A stretch of DNA of 54,470 nucleotides. Source: Balneolaceae bacterium (GTDB lineage Bacteria; Bacteroidota; Rhodothermia; Balneolales; Balneolaceae). Every line of letters starts with the position of its first letter. The first letter of the stretch is position 1. The notes under the pieces are model-generated. The model ran no database searches and was not told where the DNA came from. It saw only the letters and a program-made list of their open reading frames with translations. Position numbers and translations under genes: made by a program. The stretch lies in NCBI GenBank assembly GCA_007134695.1, contig SLKI01000034.1:1-54470 (forward strand), in the 5' to 3' direction. Shown here one piece after another: positions 33,124-40,687 of the stretch.

Positions 33124-34167
33124 ATGAATATCAGGCTCGTCATCATAGTTATAATATTCAGTTTATTTCATCCGGTATACGGGCAAGATATTGAGTATCT
33201 ATTTCCCAATAGTATTGCCCAGGAAGATGATGTAAGAATTATTAAGAATATCGACGGAGAAATGGACCGGTTCACCATTCGTGCAGATGACACCGGTGCA
33301 TTGGGACGAATCAGAGTTCCCGATGAAGGATTGCTTTTCCTAACTGATTTTCAAAATCACACAGTCCTTAAAATTAATTTGGATGATCATGCTTCAATGG
33401 AGGTTATCGGGGGCGCCGGTCGCGGACCTGGAGAGTTTATGGAAATCAGTGGATATGCGGTTGACGTTGAAGATCGTCAGATTATCGTTTCTGACCACAT
33501 ACTGCGGCGTTTAACTTTATTGGACTTCCACGGGGAAGTTATAGGAGAATTAAATGTTGATTTCGCACTGGCTAAAGTTGCAATGCTACAAGATGGTATC
33601 GTTGTAAAAAATTCTTCAATGGTAGAAGGTGAGCCCTTGTTTATAATGTTTGATCGAAATTTGACATCTCGAGCTCAGCAATTCGATTCCATAAAAAGTG
33701 TTATGAATGGAGTCACATCACCGTTGATTTATGAAGGTATAGTCGATGCAGTTGAAAATAGGTGGATATATGCAAGCAGGCGCTTTGGTGTTTTACGTAT
33801 CTATAACCATGAGAGTGGAGAAATAATTGAACGCAAAACTATTGAGCCGATCAATGGACTTATTTTAAACGTCGAGGAAAGAGGTCAAATGAGAGCTGTA
33901 AATCCTTCTGGGGACTCTATCTTTGCTTCCGGAGAAATTGCGATAGACAATGGCAAGATCTATGTAATGCACCTCGGGGGGAGTGCCATTCGCTCTAATC
34001 TGATTGATGTTTATGATTTATATACAGGAGATTATTTGCACTCATTGGAACTGCATATGGATGTTAGTCATTATGACGTGCATAACGGTATAATCTATGC
34101 ATTAATCGAAACTGATGATCAATATCATCCTTATGATGTAGTTAAATTAAATCTACCATCAAACTGA
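33124..34167 (+). CDS. 6-bladed beta-propeller protein, SPase I-type export signal
   Basis: 347 residues from ATG 33124, chosen because it begins a clean signal peptide (MNIRLVIIVIIFSLFHPVYG|QD); the longer frame begins with TTG at 33100. Unlike the other two propellers it has no lipobox, so it should be soluble in the periplasm or secreted. Hallmark loop GGAGRGPGEFMEISGYAVD is present, along with repeated VLKINLD/RLTLLDFHG blades. It is third in the arrangement element, Cys-peptide, propeller. Codon use is AT-rich compared with mnmA beside it. Confidence 0.8.
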   Translation: MNIRLVIIVIIFSLFHPVYGQDIEYLFPNSIAQEDDVRIIKNIDGEMDRFTIRADDTGALGRIRVPDEGLLFLTDFQNHTVLKINLDDHASMEVIGGAGRGPGEFMEISGYAVDVEDRQIIVSDHILRRLTLLDFHGEVIGELNVDFALAKVAMLQDGIVVKNSSMVEGEPLFIMFDRNLTSRAQQFDSIKSVMNGVTSPLIYEGIVDAVENRWIYASRRFGVLRIYNHESGEIIERKTIEPINGLILNVEERGQMRAVNPSGDSIFASGEIAIDNGKIYVMHLGGSAIRSNLIDVYDLYTGDYLHSLELHMDVSHYDVHNGIIYALIETDDQYHPYDVVKLNLPSN

Positions 34168-34247
34168 GGGTGAATCCAATCATGTACTCTGGAAGCATCA
34201 TGAGTGATGCGGGTTTCGTATCAATGGTGTAGACTACCTGGGAATCT

Positions 34248-34279
34248 ATGAAAATCGGCTGGCCGATTGAAATTTTCAT
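34248..34279. terminator. strong hairpin after the third propeller gene
   Basis: ATGAAAATCGGC pairs with GCCG and ATTTTCAT around the two-base loop TG; the ATTGAA in the second arm offers alternative pairing (AATCGGC/GCCGATT is a perfect 7-bp stem). There is no T-tract, so it could end transcription only Rho-dependently or act as an RNA-stability element. The rest of the 255-base spacer before mnmA shows no gene. Confidence 0.5.
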
Positions 34280-34422
34280 GCCTCCGCAGCGTTAGCCGAT
34301 TCGGAACATTTCCATTCAAAAACCCTTATCTTTAAAGGTTCGGTCCCTGAAAGGGGAGATTCGGCCTCCGAAAGGGAGAAGACCGGCCATTTAACCACAA
34401 ACAAGCGAAACTCGAAGCAACA

Positions 34423-35553
34423 ATGAGCGGCAAAGGACGTGTCCTGGTAGCGATGAGCGGTGGCGTAGACTCCACGGTCTCGGCGGTTATGCTCAAAGAG
34501 CAGGGATACGACGTGATCGGAATTACGATGAAGACCTGGGATTACCACCGAAGCGGGGGTAATGACGGGAAAGAAACGGGCTGCTGCACTGTCGAGTCGA
34601 TGAACGACGCCCGGCAGATCGCCGTCCGGCATGGCTTCAAACATTTTATCGTCGACATCCGTGATGAGTTCGGCGACTGGGTGATCGACCGCTTTATCGA
34701 AGATTACACCAGCGGGCGCACACCCAATCCCTGCGTGCTCTGCAACACCCATATCAAATGGGCAGCCCTGCTCCGCCGCGCCGACGACCTCGGCTGCGAC
34801 TATATCGCTACCGGACATTACGCCAACGTCCGCGAGGAAAACGGCCGGTATGTGATATCAAAAGGGTGGGACCACAACAAAGACCAGTCCTATGCACTCT
34901 GGGGCGTCAGCCAGGAACACCTGGCCCGGACGATCTTCCCGCTTGGCAGTTACCGGAAAACAGAAATCCGGCAAATGGCCGAAGACTACGGACTGCTCAA
35001 TGTGGCCAACAAGCCCGATTCCTACGAAATCTGCTTTATCCCCGACAACGACTATCACCGGTTCCTCAACGACAAGGTCGACGGACTTGAAGAGCAGGTC
35101 AAGGGTGGCAAATTTGTCGACAAACACGGCAACATAATCGGCGAACACAAAGGCTACCCCTATTATACGATCGGCCAGCGGCGCGGACTCAAGCTGGCGC
35201 TGGGACGGCCGGTCTACGTCACGAATATCGATGCGAAAAACAACGTCATCACCGTCGGAGAGAAGGAGGATCTGATCCAGACCACCTGCCGGGCCAAAGA
35301 GGTCAACATGGTCAAGTACGACCGGGTGCCCGGCGGCGAAATGGAGATCACCGGCAAGATCCGCTATAATGATGCGGGTGCCATGGGCGTGTTGCGCCGC
35401 ACCGGCGACGATGAAATCGAAGTGGAGTTCCCGGCAGGGCGAGAAGCGATCACACCCGGGCAAGCTGTGGTCTGCTACGAAGGTGACGATGTGGTGGCCG
35501 GCGGCTGGATCCATAAAGTGAACGTGGACCACGGTGAACTGGTCGATGCCTGA
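34423..35553 (+). CDS. mnmA: tRNA-uridine 2-sulfurtransferase MnmA
   Basis: 376 residues. PP-loop ATP site MSGGVDSTVSAV, catalytic cysteine C107 (PNPCVLCN) and second cysteine C204 (SYEICFIPDNDYHRFL) with the same 97-residue spacing as E. coli Cys102/Cys199. The enzyme adenylates C2 of U34 and inserts sulphur in tRNA-Lys, -Glu and -Gln. The C-terminal beta-barrel and tRNA region (PYYTIGQRRGLKLA) are intact. GC content is back to the window's norm, marking the right edge of the AT-rich region. Confidence 0.96.
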   Translation: MSGKGRVLVAMSGGVDSTVSAVMLKEQGYDVIGITMKTWDYHRSGGNDGKETGCCTVESMNDARQIAVRHGFKHFIVDIRDEFGDWVIDRFIEDYTSGRTPNPCVLCNTHIKWAALLRRADDLGCDYIATGHYANVREENGRYVISKGWDHNKDQSYALWGVSQEHLARTIFPLGSYRKTEIRQMAEDYGLLNVANKPDSYEICFIPDNDYHRFLNDKVDGLEEQVKGGKFVDKHGNIIGEHKGYPYYTIGQRRGLKLALGRPVYVTNIDAKNNVITVGEKEDLIQTTCRAKEVNMVKYDRVPGGEMEITGKIRYNDAGAMGVLRRTGDDEIEVEFPAGREAITPGQAVVCYEGDDVVAGGWIHKVNVDHGELVDA

Positions 35554-35574
35554 ATCTTTTGTAAATTGAGCGAC

Positions 35575-36447
35575 ATGAGTTTCCGAATTTTTTCATTTAC
35601 CATAGCGGCGTTGCTGTTTTCCGTGGCTGCACTCGCTCCTCGGAGCATATCGGCCCAAGTCGCATCAACCCAAGACGCATCAGCTCAAATCGTCTCTGCT
35701 CCTACCGCAGCGGCTCAAACTATCTCGGCCCAAAACGCATCAGCCCAAGTCGCATCGGCCCAGTTCGAAGGCGAAGTTCGGTTTCACGCTTTTGAACCCG
35801 ACGAGCCGAACAGCCCGACCCGAACTGTCCAGTTTTTCGCCACCCCCGATCGTATTCTGCTGCAATCCAACTTTCGCTACCGTGCATTCCCCGGCTTGGA
35901 TGCCGACGCTTTCATGGTGCGAAACGACCGTCAGGATTTTGTATTTCTTTCGGGCAGCGAGCAAGCGATGCAGATCTCCAAAGATGAGGTCCAGGGCCTT
36001 GCCAATCTGATCGGGCGGATGCAGGGTGGCAACCAGGGCCAATCAAGATCGTTCGACTGGGATACCCGGCTTGAAGAGACGGGTCAGACTCAGCAGATTC
36101 TCGGGTTTCGCACCGAACAGTTCAAGGTGCATGAAGAGAATTCCGACCGCTATGTATCGGTTTGGTTGACCGACGAGATTCAGATCCGGTGGGGTATGCT
36201 TCAGGACACCTGGGACCAGACGCTTTCCAGTGTGATCGAGATCGATATGCCGATCGAAGTTTTTATGAACCGACGAAGTTTTCCGCTTCAGATCGACTAT
36301 TACGATGGGGATCGGTTGATTACGCGGGTAGAAGCACGGCAGGTCGATCGCAGAGCTGTCAACCCGGAACGGTTCGATATACCGGAAGGTGCGCGGATGA
36401 TAGGGATCGCCGACCTGATGATGAACATGATGCGCCAGCGCCGTTAA
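35575..36447 (+). CDS. exported DUF4412-like protein with SAQ-repeat N-terminus
   Basis: 290 residues from ATG 35575 (a TTG three codons upstream is less likely). Signal peptide FRIFSFTIAALLFSVAALAPRS is followed directly by seven five-residue repeats (SAQVA, STQDA, SAQIV, SAPTA, AAQTI, SAQNA, SAQVA). A beta-rich domain then opens FEGEVRFHAFEP ending in a DVMMNMMRQ-like helical tail, with the PDRILLQ strand typical of Bacteroidota DUF4412/LolA-fold exported proteins. Function unknown. It starts 21 bases after mnmA and may be co-transcribed. Confidence 0.7.
   Translation: MSFRIFSFTIAALLFSVAALAPRSISAQVASTQDASAQIVSAPTAAAQTISAQNASAQVASAQFEGEVRFHAFEPDEPNSPTRTVQFFATPDRILLQSNFRYRAFPGLDADAFMVRNDRQDFVFLSGSEQAMQISKDEVQGLANLIGRMQGGNQGQSRSFDWDTRLEETGQTQQILGFRTEQFKVHEENSDRYVSVWLTDEIQIRWGMLQDTWDQTLSSVIEIDMPIEVFMNRRSFPLQIDYYDGDRLITRVEARQVDRRAVNPERFDIPEGARMIGIADLMMNMMRQRR
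35650..35763 (+). repeat. 15-bp in-frame tandem repeat (SAQxA)
   Basis: Seven full 15-bp units plus a partial one encode SAQ-type pentapeptides at the very start of the mature protein. Since ASA|Q is itself a signal-peptidase I site, each copy recreates a possible cleavage point. Confidence 0.8.
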
Positions 36448-36458
36448 AATCAGCTAAA

Positions 36459-36516
36459 ATCGGCGGCCGGTGGTTTAAGAACCAGCCGTTTCTAGATGAG
36501 CCGGCCGATACTTTTT
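36459..36516. terminator. structured element after DUF4412-like gene
   Basis: GGCCGG (36465-36470) pairs with CCGGCC (36501-36506); a nested TGGTT-TAAG-AACCA stem sits between, and a T5 run follows at 36512-36516. Terminator-like, but the main stem is short for its 30-base loop. Confidence 0.4.
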
Positions 36517-36560
36517 AAAATCAACTTCCTCTGTAAATTACTTTGTGAATCTCATTGCCT

Positions 36561-37292
36561 GTGCGATTTAACCACCTGACGATACTCCTTCTGTTTTTGT
36601 TGCTCCTCTCCTGCACGTCTCAGGAAAAACTCACCGGCGTGGAAGCGGAGCCGTTTTATACCATCGACGAATCTCTGGACAAAGATGAAGAGATCGAAGC
36701 TAAACTTGCATCATGGCGGGAGATCTACGGCGAGGAGATGGACAGAAGGGTGGTTGAAGCCCTGGGTAATTTTCATTTCGGAAAACCCGAGAGCAGCCTC
36801 GGCAATCTTACCGCCGATATGCTTCGATACAGAGCTTCTCACGAGATGGAGAGATTTGTACATCTGGCACTGATCAACCGCGATGGTTTTGGCATCGAAT
36901 TTCGGGAAGGGCCGATTACCCTTGACCACCTCTACCAGTTTATGCCGTACGACAATACACTGGTGGTGCTGGAGATGCCGGGCAGCAAAATTGCCAAACT
37001 GGCCGATGAGATCGCATCACGCGGGGGAGTGCCTGTGAGCGGGTTACGGATGATGATTAACAACGGAAGGGCAACGGGAATTCTGGTCAATTCCGAACAT
37101 CTGGACCCGGAACGGACATACTATCTGGCAACCAGCAGCTATGTGGCCGGCGGGGGCGGCGGTTTTGACTCGCTTCTGGAGCACAACACACGGCATGATT
37201 TCGACCTGTTGATCCGCGATCTGTTTATCGATCATTTGAGGCGCTATCGGGAAGTTGCCCCCGAGGTGGACTTGCGTATTCGTGAAATGTAA
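36561..37292 (+). CDS. lipoprotein with 5'-nucleotidase C-terminal domain
   Basis: 243 residues from GTG 36561 (TTG 36555 is also possible). SPase II signal (HLTILLLFLLLLSC) then the substrate-specificity domain of UshA-type 5'-nucleotidases: ESSLGNLTADMLR, INRDGFGIEFREGPITLDHLYQFMPYDNTLVVLEMPG, and YLATSSYVAGGGGGFD. The metallophosphatase half is not in this chain but is encoded by the next gene, so the enzyme is split in two, with the C-terminal half first. Together they would hydrolyse nucleotides outside the inner membrane. The 3' end is duplicated just downstream. Confidence 0.85.
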   Translation: MRFNHLTILLLFLLLLSCTSQEKLTGVEAEPFYTIDESLDKDEEIEAKLASWREIYGEEMDRRVVEALGNFHFGKPESSLGNLTADMLRYRASHEMERFVHLALINRDGFGIEFREGPITLDHLYQFMPYDNTLVVLEMPGSKIAKLADEIASRGGVPVSGLRMMINNGRATGILVNSEHLDPERTYYLATSSYVAGGGGGFDSLLEHNTRHDFDLLIRDLFIDHLRRYREVAPEVDLRIREM

Positions 37293-37323
37293 CGGGGTGG
37301 ATTTGCACATTCGAGAAATGTAA
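37266..37323 (+). repeat. duplicated 3' end of the 5'-nucleotidase C-domain gene
   Basis: The last 27 bases of the gene, coding VDLRIREM-stop (37266-37292), recur imperfectly at 37297-37323 as VDLHIREM-stop. The copy lies after the first stop, 21 bases before the next gene's GTG. Confidence 0.75.
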
Positions 37324-37344
37324 ACTGTTAAAACGTACGATGGT

Positions 37345-38367
37345 GTGAAACGGAGCGAGTTTTTGAAAAAATGTGTGGTTCTAACGGCCGGCAGCCTTAT
37401 AGCAGGCCAGAGTATGGCACGGCAGATTACCGGGCCCGCTGTACCAGGAGCCGTCGAACCTGTTGCAGCAGGCAAACTTGACGGGTTGTCCGGGCTGTCC
37501 GGGCAGGCTGACGCCGCAACTGCAGCCGAGACGGTAACGATCCTCTACACCAACGATACCCACGCCCGGCTCGACCCCTTTCCGGATAACGCAGTTGAAT
37601 ATGCGGGTCTGGGAGGGATCTCCCGGCGGGCGACGCTTGTCAAAAAGATCCGCCGGGGGTCGCCTCATACGCTGTTACTGGATGCCGGGGACGTCTTTCA
37701 GGGAACGCCGTGGTTTAACGTGTTTGGCGGGGAGAAAGATTTGAAGTTGATGTCGCAGATGGGGTATGATGCGATCTGTCTGGGCAACCACGAATTCGAT
37801 AACGGCCTGGACGGTTTTGCTGATGTGGCCCCGGCAGCGGATTTCCCGATACTCTGCGCCAACTACCGGGTGGACGGTACCCCGATGGCGCCATTTGTCG
37901 AACCGTTCATTGTGCGGGAGGTCGCCGGTTTGCGCTTTGGGATATTCGGTCTTGGGATCCGGCTCGATGGCGTCGTGCGGCCGGAGCTGTATGGGGATGT
38001 GGAGTATCTTGATCCGGTTCGCTGGGCCCGGGGAATGGCGGAAAGCCTGAGAGGATATCATCGTTGTGATTACATTATCTGCCTGAGCCATCTGGGGTAT
38101 CATTACGACGACGAAAGGATCGATGACCGCAAACTCGCCTCACAGACAAACGGTATCGATCTGGTCATCGGAGGTCATACTCATACTTTTATGGATCAGC
38201 CGGAAGCGATCCGGACGCCCGACGGAAACTCTACCCTGGTAACACAGGCCGGCCACAGCGGGATCAATCTTGGCCGAGTCGACCTTCAGTTCGATGAGTT
38301 CGGCCGCATCAGCCAGACCCTCGCTCACCAGTATACGATTGGAGCAAGGGATCATGTAGCGGGTTGA
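37345..38367 (+). CDS. exported metallophosphatase half of a 5'-nucleotidase
   Basis: 340 residues, GTG start. The N-terminus KRSEFLKKCVVLTAGSLIAG looks like a Tat-type leader with KR in place of RR; a low-complexity linker with GLSGLSG follows. Calcineurin-like motifs are complete: ILYTNDTHARLDP, LLDAGDVFQGTPW, LGNHEFDNG, SHLGYH and GGHTHTF, giving the two-metal centre of UshA/YfbR-like 5'-nucleotidases. The C-terminal domain is supplied by the preceding gene. Pairing of the two polypeptides in the periplasm is inferred from family knowledge. Confidence 0.88.
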   Translation: MKRSEFLKKCVVLTAGSLIAGQSMARQITGPAVPGAVEPVAAGKLDGLSGLSGQADAATAAETVTILYTNDTHARLDPFPDNAVEYAGLGGISRRATLVKKIRRGSPHTLLLDAGDVFQGTPWFNVFGGEKDLKLMSQMGYDAICLGNHEFDNGLDGFADVAPAADFPILCANYRVDGTPMAPFVEPFIVREVAGLRFGIFGLGIRLDGVVRPELYGDVEYLDPVRWARGMAESLRGYHRCDYIICLSHLGYHYDDERIDDRKLASQTNGIDLVIGGHTHTFMDQPEAIRTPDGNSTLVTQAGHSGINLGRVDLQFDEFGRISQTLAHQYTIGARDHVAG

Positions 38368-38498
38368 GCTGGATATTGGCAGGAATAGATCTCATATTTT
38401 GATTGTGATAACTGTAAAATCTCTGGCACAACTCCAATCAAAGCTCCAGCCACCAGGACCGGTGGTTCCGTCCGGGAATTACAGAAACCTGCCACCAA

Positions 38499-38816
38499 AT
38501 GGAGAACCGAACCATGGAAAGCTACGAGTGGGTGAGTAAAAACAAGTTTCGCTGGTCTTTGTCGATATTGCGATTTGCCTATTTTCTTACCGGTATTTTG
38601 TCCATTTTACTTTTTCTGACGCCCTTCTACATCTGGTTTATGTACCTCTGGCCGCATGCCGCACAGATCGTTTCGGGGAGTATGAGTATCTACCTGGCGC
38701 TTGTTGCGATCGCCTATGGGGTTACTTTTATGATCGTTACCGCCGCTCTTGTGATTCTGCACGGCCTGGGCGAGAAATACCTTACGAAAGACTCTCCTCC
38801 GGACTCTTCACTTTAA
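38499..38816 (+). CDS. small two-helix membrane protein
   Basis: 105 residues (ATG 38499; ATG 38514 possible). Two hydrophobic helices (FAYFLTGILSILLFLTPFYIWF and LALVAIAYGVTFMIVTAALVILH) with a short loop, and a charged C-terminus. No family recognised. Its last 35 bases overlap the end of ilvE on the other strand. It is 131 bases after the metallophosphatase gene. Confidence 0.65.
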   Translation: MENRTMESYEWVSKNKFRWSLSILRFAYFLTGILSILLFLTPFYIWFMYLWPHAAQIVSGSMSIYLALVAIAYGVTFMIVTAALVILHGLGEKYLTKDSPPDSSL

Positions 38817-39876
38817 CCGGATGGGTCCAGCCAAAAGGATCATCCAGCTCTCCATACTGAATACCGGTAATCGTATCGAACATTTTTTTAGCTATCGGGC
38901 CGATCGTCCCCTGGCCGATGTCGATCACTTCGCCTTCGTGATGAATCCGGTCCACCGGTGAGATGACAGCAGCCGTACCGGAACCGAACACCTCCTCGAG
39001 TCGATCTTCCCGTCCAGCCTCCATCACCTCGTCGATAGAGATTCGCCGCTCCTCGATGGGTATCCCTTCATGATTTGCCAGCTCGATCACCGACCGCCGG
39101 GTGATACCGTTGAGAACCGATCCGGAGAGTTTGGGCGTTACCAGCTTGTCATCAATTTTGAAAAAGATGTTCATCGTGCCCACCTCTTCAACGTATCGGC
39201 CTTCGACCGCATCAAGCCAGAGCACCTGGGTAAATCCCTCCTCCTGCGCTTTTTGGGCGGGGAGAAAGCTGGCCGCATAATTGCCTGCCGTTTTAACTTC
39301 GCCGGTACCGCCGCGAACGGCTCGCACATATTTTCCTGATGTGGTCAGAGATACCGGGTTGAACCCTTCGCTGTAGTAGGCGCCGACCGGGCTGGTGATG
39401 ATATAAAATCGGTAGAATCGGGATGCTTTGGCTGCCAGATACTCTTCGGAGGCAAAAATGACCGGCCTGACATAAAGCGAACGGCCTTTCTTCTCCGGAA
39501 CCCATCGTGCATCGAGCCGGAGGAGTGTTTCCAGTGCCTGGATAAACTGATCGTAACCGGTTTCCGGTATACAGATTCGGCGGCAGGAGAAATTGAGCCG
39601 GTTGTGATGGTCCCGGGGGCGGAACAGGTGGATCGTCTCCTCGTCCACGAAATAGGCTTTCATCCCTTCAAAAACCGCCTGCCCGTAGTGGAATACGTTG
39701 AGAGCCGGAGTAAAGGAAATCGGGCCATACGGGATGATCTTCGGGTTTTGCCACTCTCCATCCCTATATTCCATCTCGAACATATGATCGGAAAAGACCC
39801 GACCGAATTCGAGGTTGTCAAAATCTGTCTGGCTGACTCTGCTGCTCTCTACGGTATGAATTTCTAAGGATTTCAC
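38782..39876 (-). CDS. ilvE: branched-chain amino-acid aminotransferase
   Basis: 364 residues, the longer class IV form found in Bacteroidota and eukaryotic BCATs. The PLP-lysine region is GTGEVKTAGNYAASF, with upstream ALNVFHYGQAVFEGMKAY and downstream LSGSVLNGITRRSV and GSGTAAVISPV. It makes or degrades Leu, Ile and Val with glutamate/2-oxoglutarate in the cytoplasm. It diverges from the UDG-like gene over 95 bases that hold a direct repeat. Confidence 0.95.
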   Translation of the reverse strand: MKSLEIHTVESSRVSQTDFDNLEFGRVFSDHMFEMEYRDGEWQNPKIIPYGPISFTPALNVFHYGQAVFEGMKAYFVDEETIHLFRPRDHHNRLNFSCRRICIPETGYDQFIQALETLLRLDARWVPEKKGRSLYVRPVIFASEEYLAAKASRFYRFYIITSPVGAYYSEGFNPVSLTTSGKYVRAVRGGTGEVKTAGNYAASFLPAQKAQEEGFTQVLWLDAVEGRYVEEVGTMNIFFKIDDKLVTPKLSGSVLNGITRRSVIELANHEGIPIEERRISIDEVMEAGREDRLEEVFGSGTAAVISPVDRIHHEGEVIDIGQGTIGPIAKKMFDTITGIQYGELDDPFGWTHPVKVKSPEESLS

Positions 39877-39903
39877 GGCATCGATCCGGTTTATTGATTA
39901 AGA

Positions 39904-39938
39904 AGTTCTAAAATAACGGCTTTTTTCCTAAAATAACG
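39904..39938. repeat. direct repeat CTAAAATAACG between ilvE and UDG-like gene
   Basis: CTAAAATAACGGC (from 39906) and CTAAAATAACGAC (from 39926) are spaced 20 bases apart, about two helical turns, in the short divergent spacer. A dimeric regulator site for ilvE is possible. Confidence 0.45.
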
Positions 39939-39971
39939 ACCGATCTGCACTCTTCGACCTAAACTTTTTCC

Positions 39972-40667
39972 ATGATTACCACATTCATCGACTCTTTGAG
40001 AGAGAAGCCCAACGACCGGCTTTTCAACCCCTGGTTTGAAATAGACCCGCATCACGATGCCCATCGGGACTCCCCGGAAGTGCGTCGAAAACAGTTTCAA
40101 ACCTACCTGGAGGAGCGGATCGGACGCGCCCGCTATCTGCTGATCGCCGAAGCTCTGGGCTATCAGGGCGGCCACTTTTCCGGAATTGCCATGACCTCGG
40201 AGCGGATTCTGCTTGGCCATCAGCGAGAGAAATATGCCGTTACCCCCGATCACGTATTCACCGGCATTGCGCCGTCGAGGACGAGCAAAAAGGAGGTCAA
40301 TCCGAACGGGATGAGCGAACCGACCGCCACAATCGTCTGGGGCAGCCTTGTAGAGATGGGGATCGACCCCTATGAGGTGGTCCTCTGGAACGCTGTTCCC
40401 TGGCACCCGTACAAGCCGGAAAAAGGGCTGCTCAGCAACCGAACACCTACCGACGAAGAGCTTGAGGCGGGCCTGAAACTGCTGCCGTCATTTCTGGAGC
40501 TGTTTGACGGAGCCCGGCTGGTGGCTGTCGGGCGCAAGTGCGAGGCGACTCTCCAGCGGCTGGGCCTCAAGTTTGTCCACGTGCGCCATCCGGCCAACGG
40601 CGGCGCGCCGAAATTCAGGGCGCAATTGGCTGAATTTGCGGGCCAGGCAGGTAGTTCGGCAAAGTAG
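39972..40667 (+). CDS. uracil-DNA glycosylase-like protein
   Basis: 231 residues. EALGYQGGHFSGIAMTSERIL, NAVPWHPYKP and VAVGRKCEATLQRLG ... VRHPANGG follow the order of UDG-superfamily motifs, with the last segment (HPxxGG) as the leucine-loop equivalent. The catalytic Asp/Asn of classic Ung (GQDPYH) is absent; the first motif reads AEALGYQGG, as in the broad UDG-like group (cd10035 type). A DNA-repair or nucleic-acid-binding role is likely, the chemistry unproven. Confidence 0.75.
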   Translation: MITTFIDSLREKPNDRLFNPWFEIDPHHDAHRDSPEVRRKQFQTYLEERIGRARYLLIAEALGYQGGHFSGIAMTSERILLGHQREKYAVTPDHVFTGIAPSRTSKKEVNPNGMSEPTATIVWGSLVEMGIDPYEVVLWNAVPWHPYKPEKGLLSNRTPTDEELEAGLKLLPSFLELFDGARLVAVGRKCEATLQRLGLKFVHVRHPANGGAPKFRAQLAEFAGQAGSSAK

Positions 40668-40687
40668 TTCGGCAAAATAGAGCCGCA

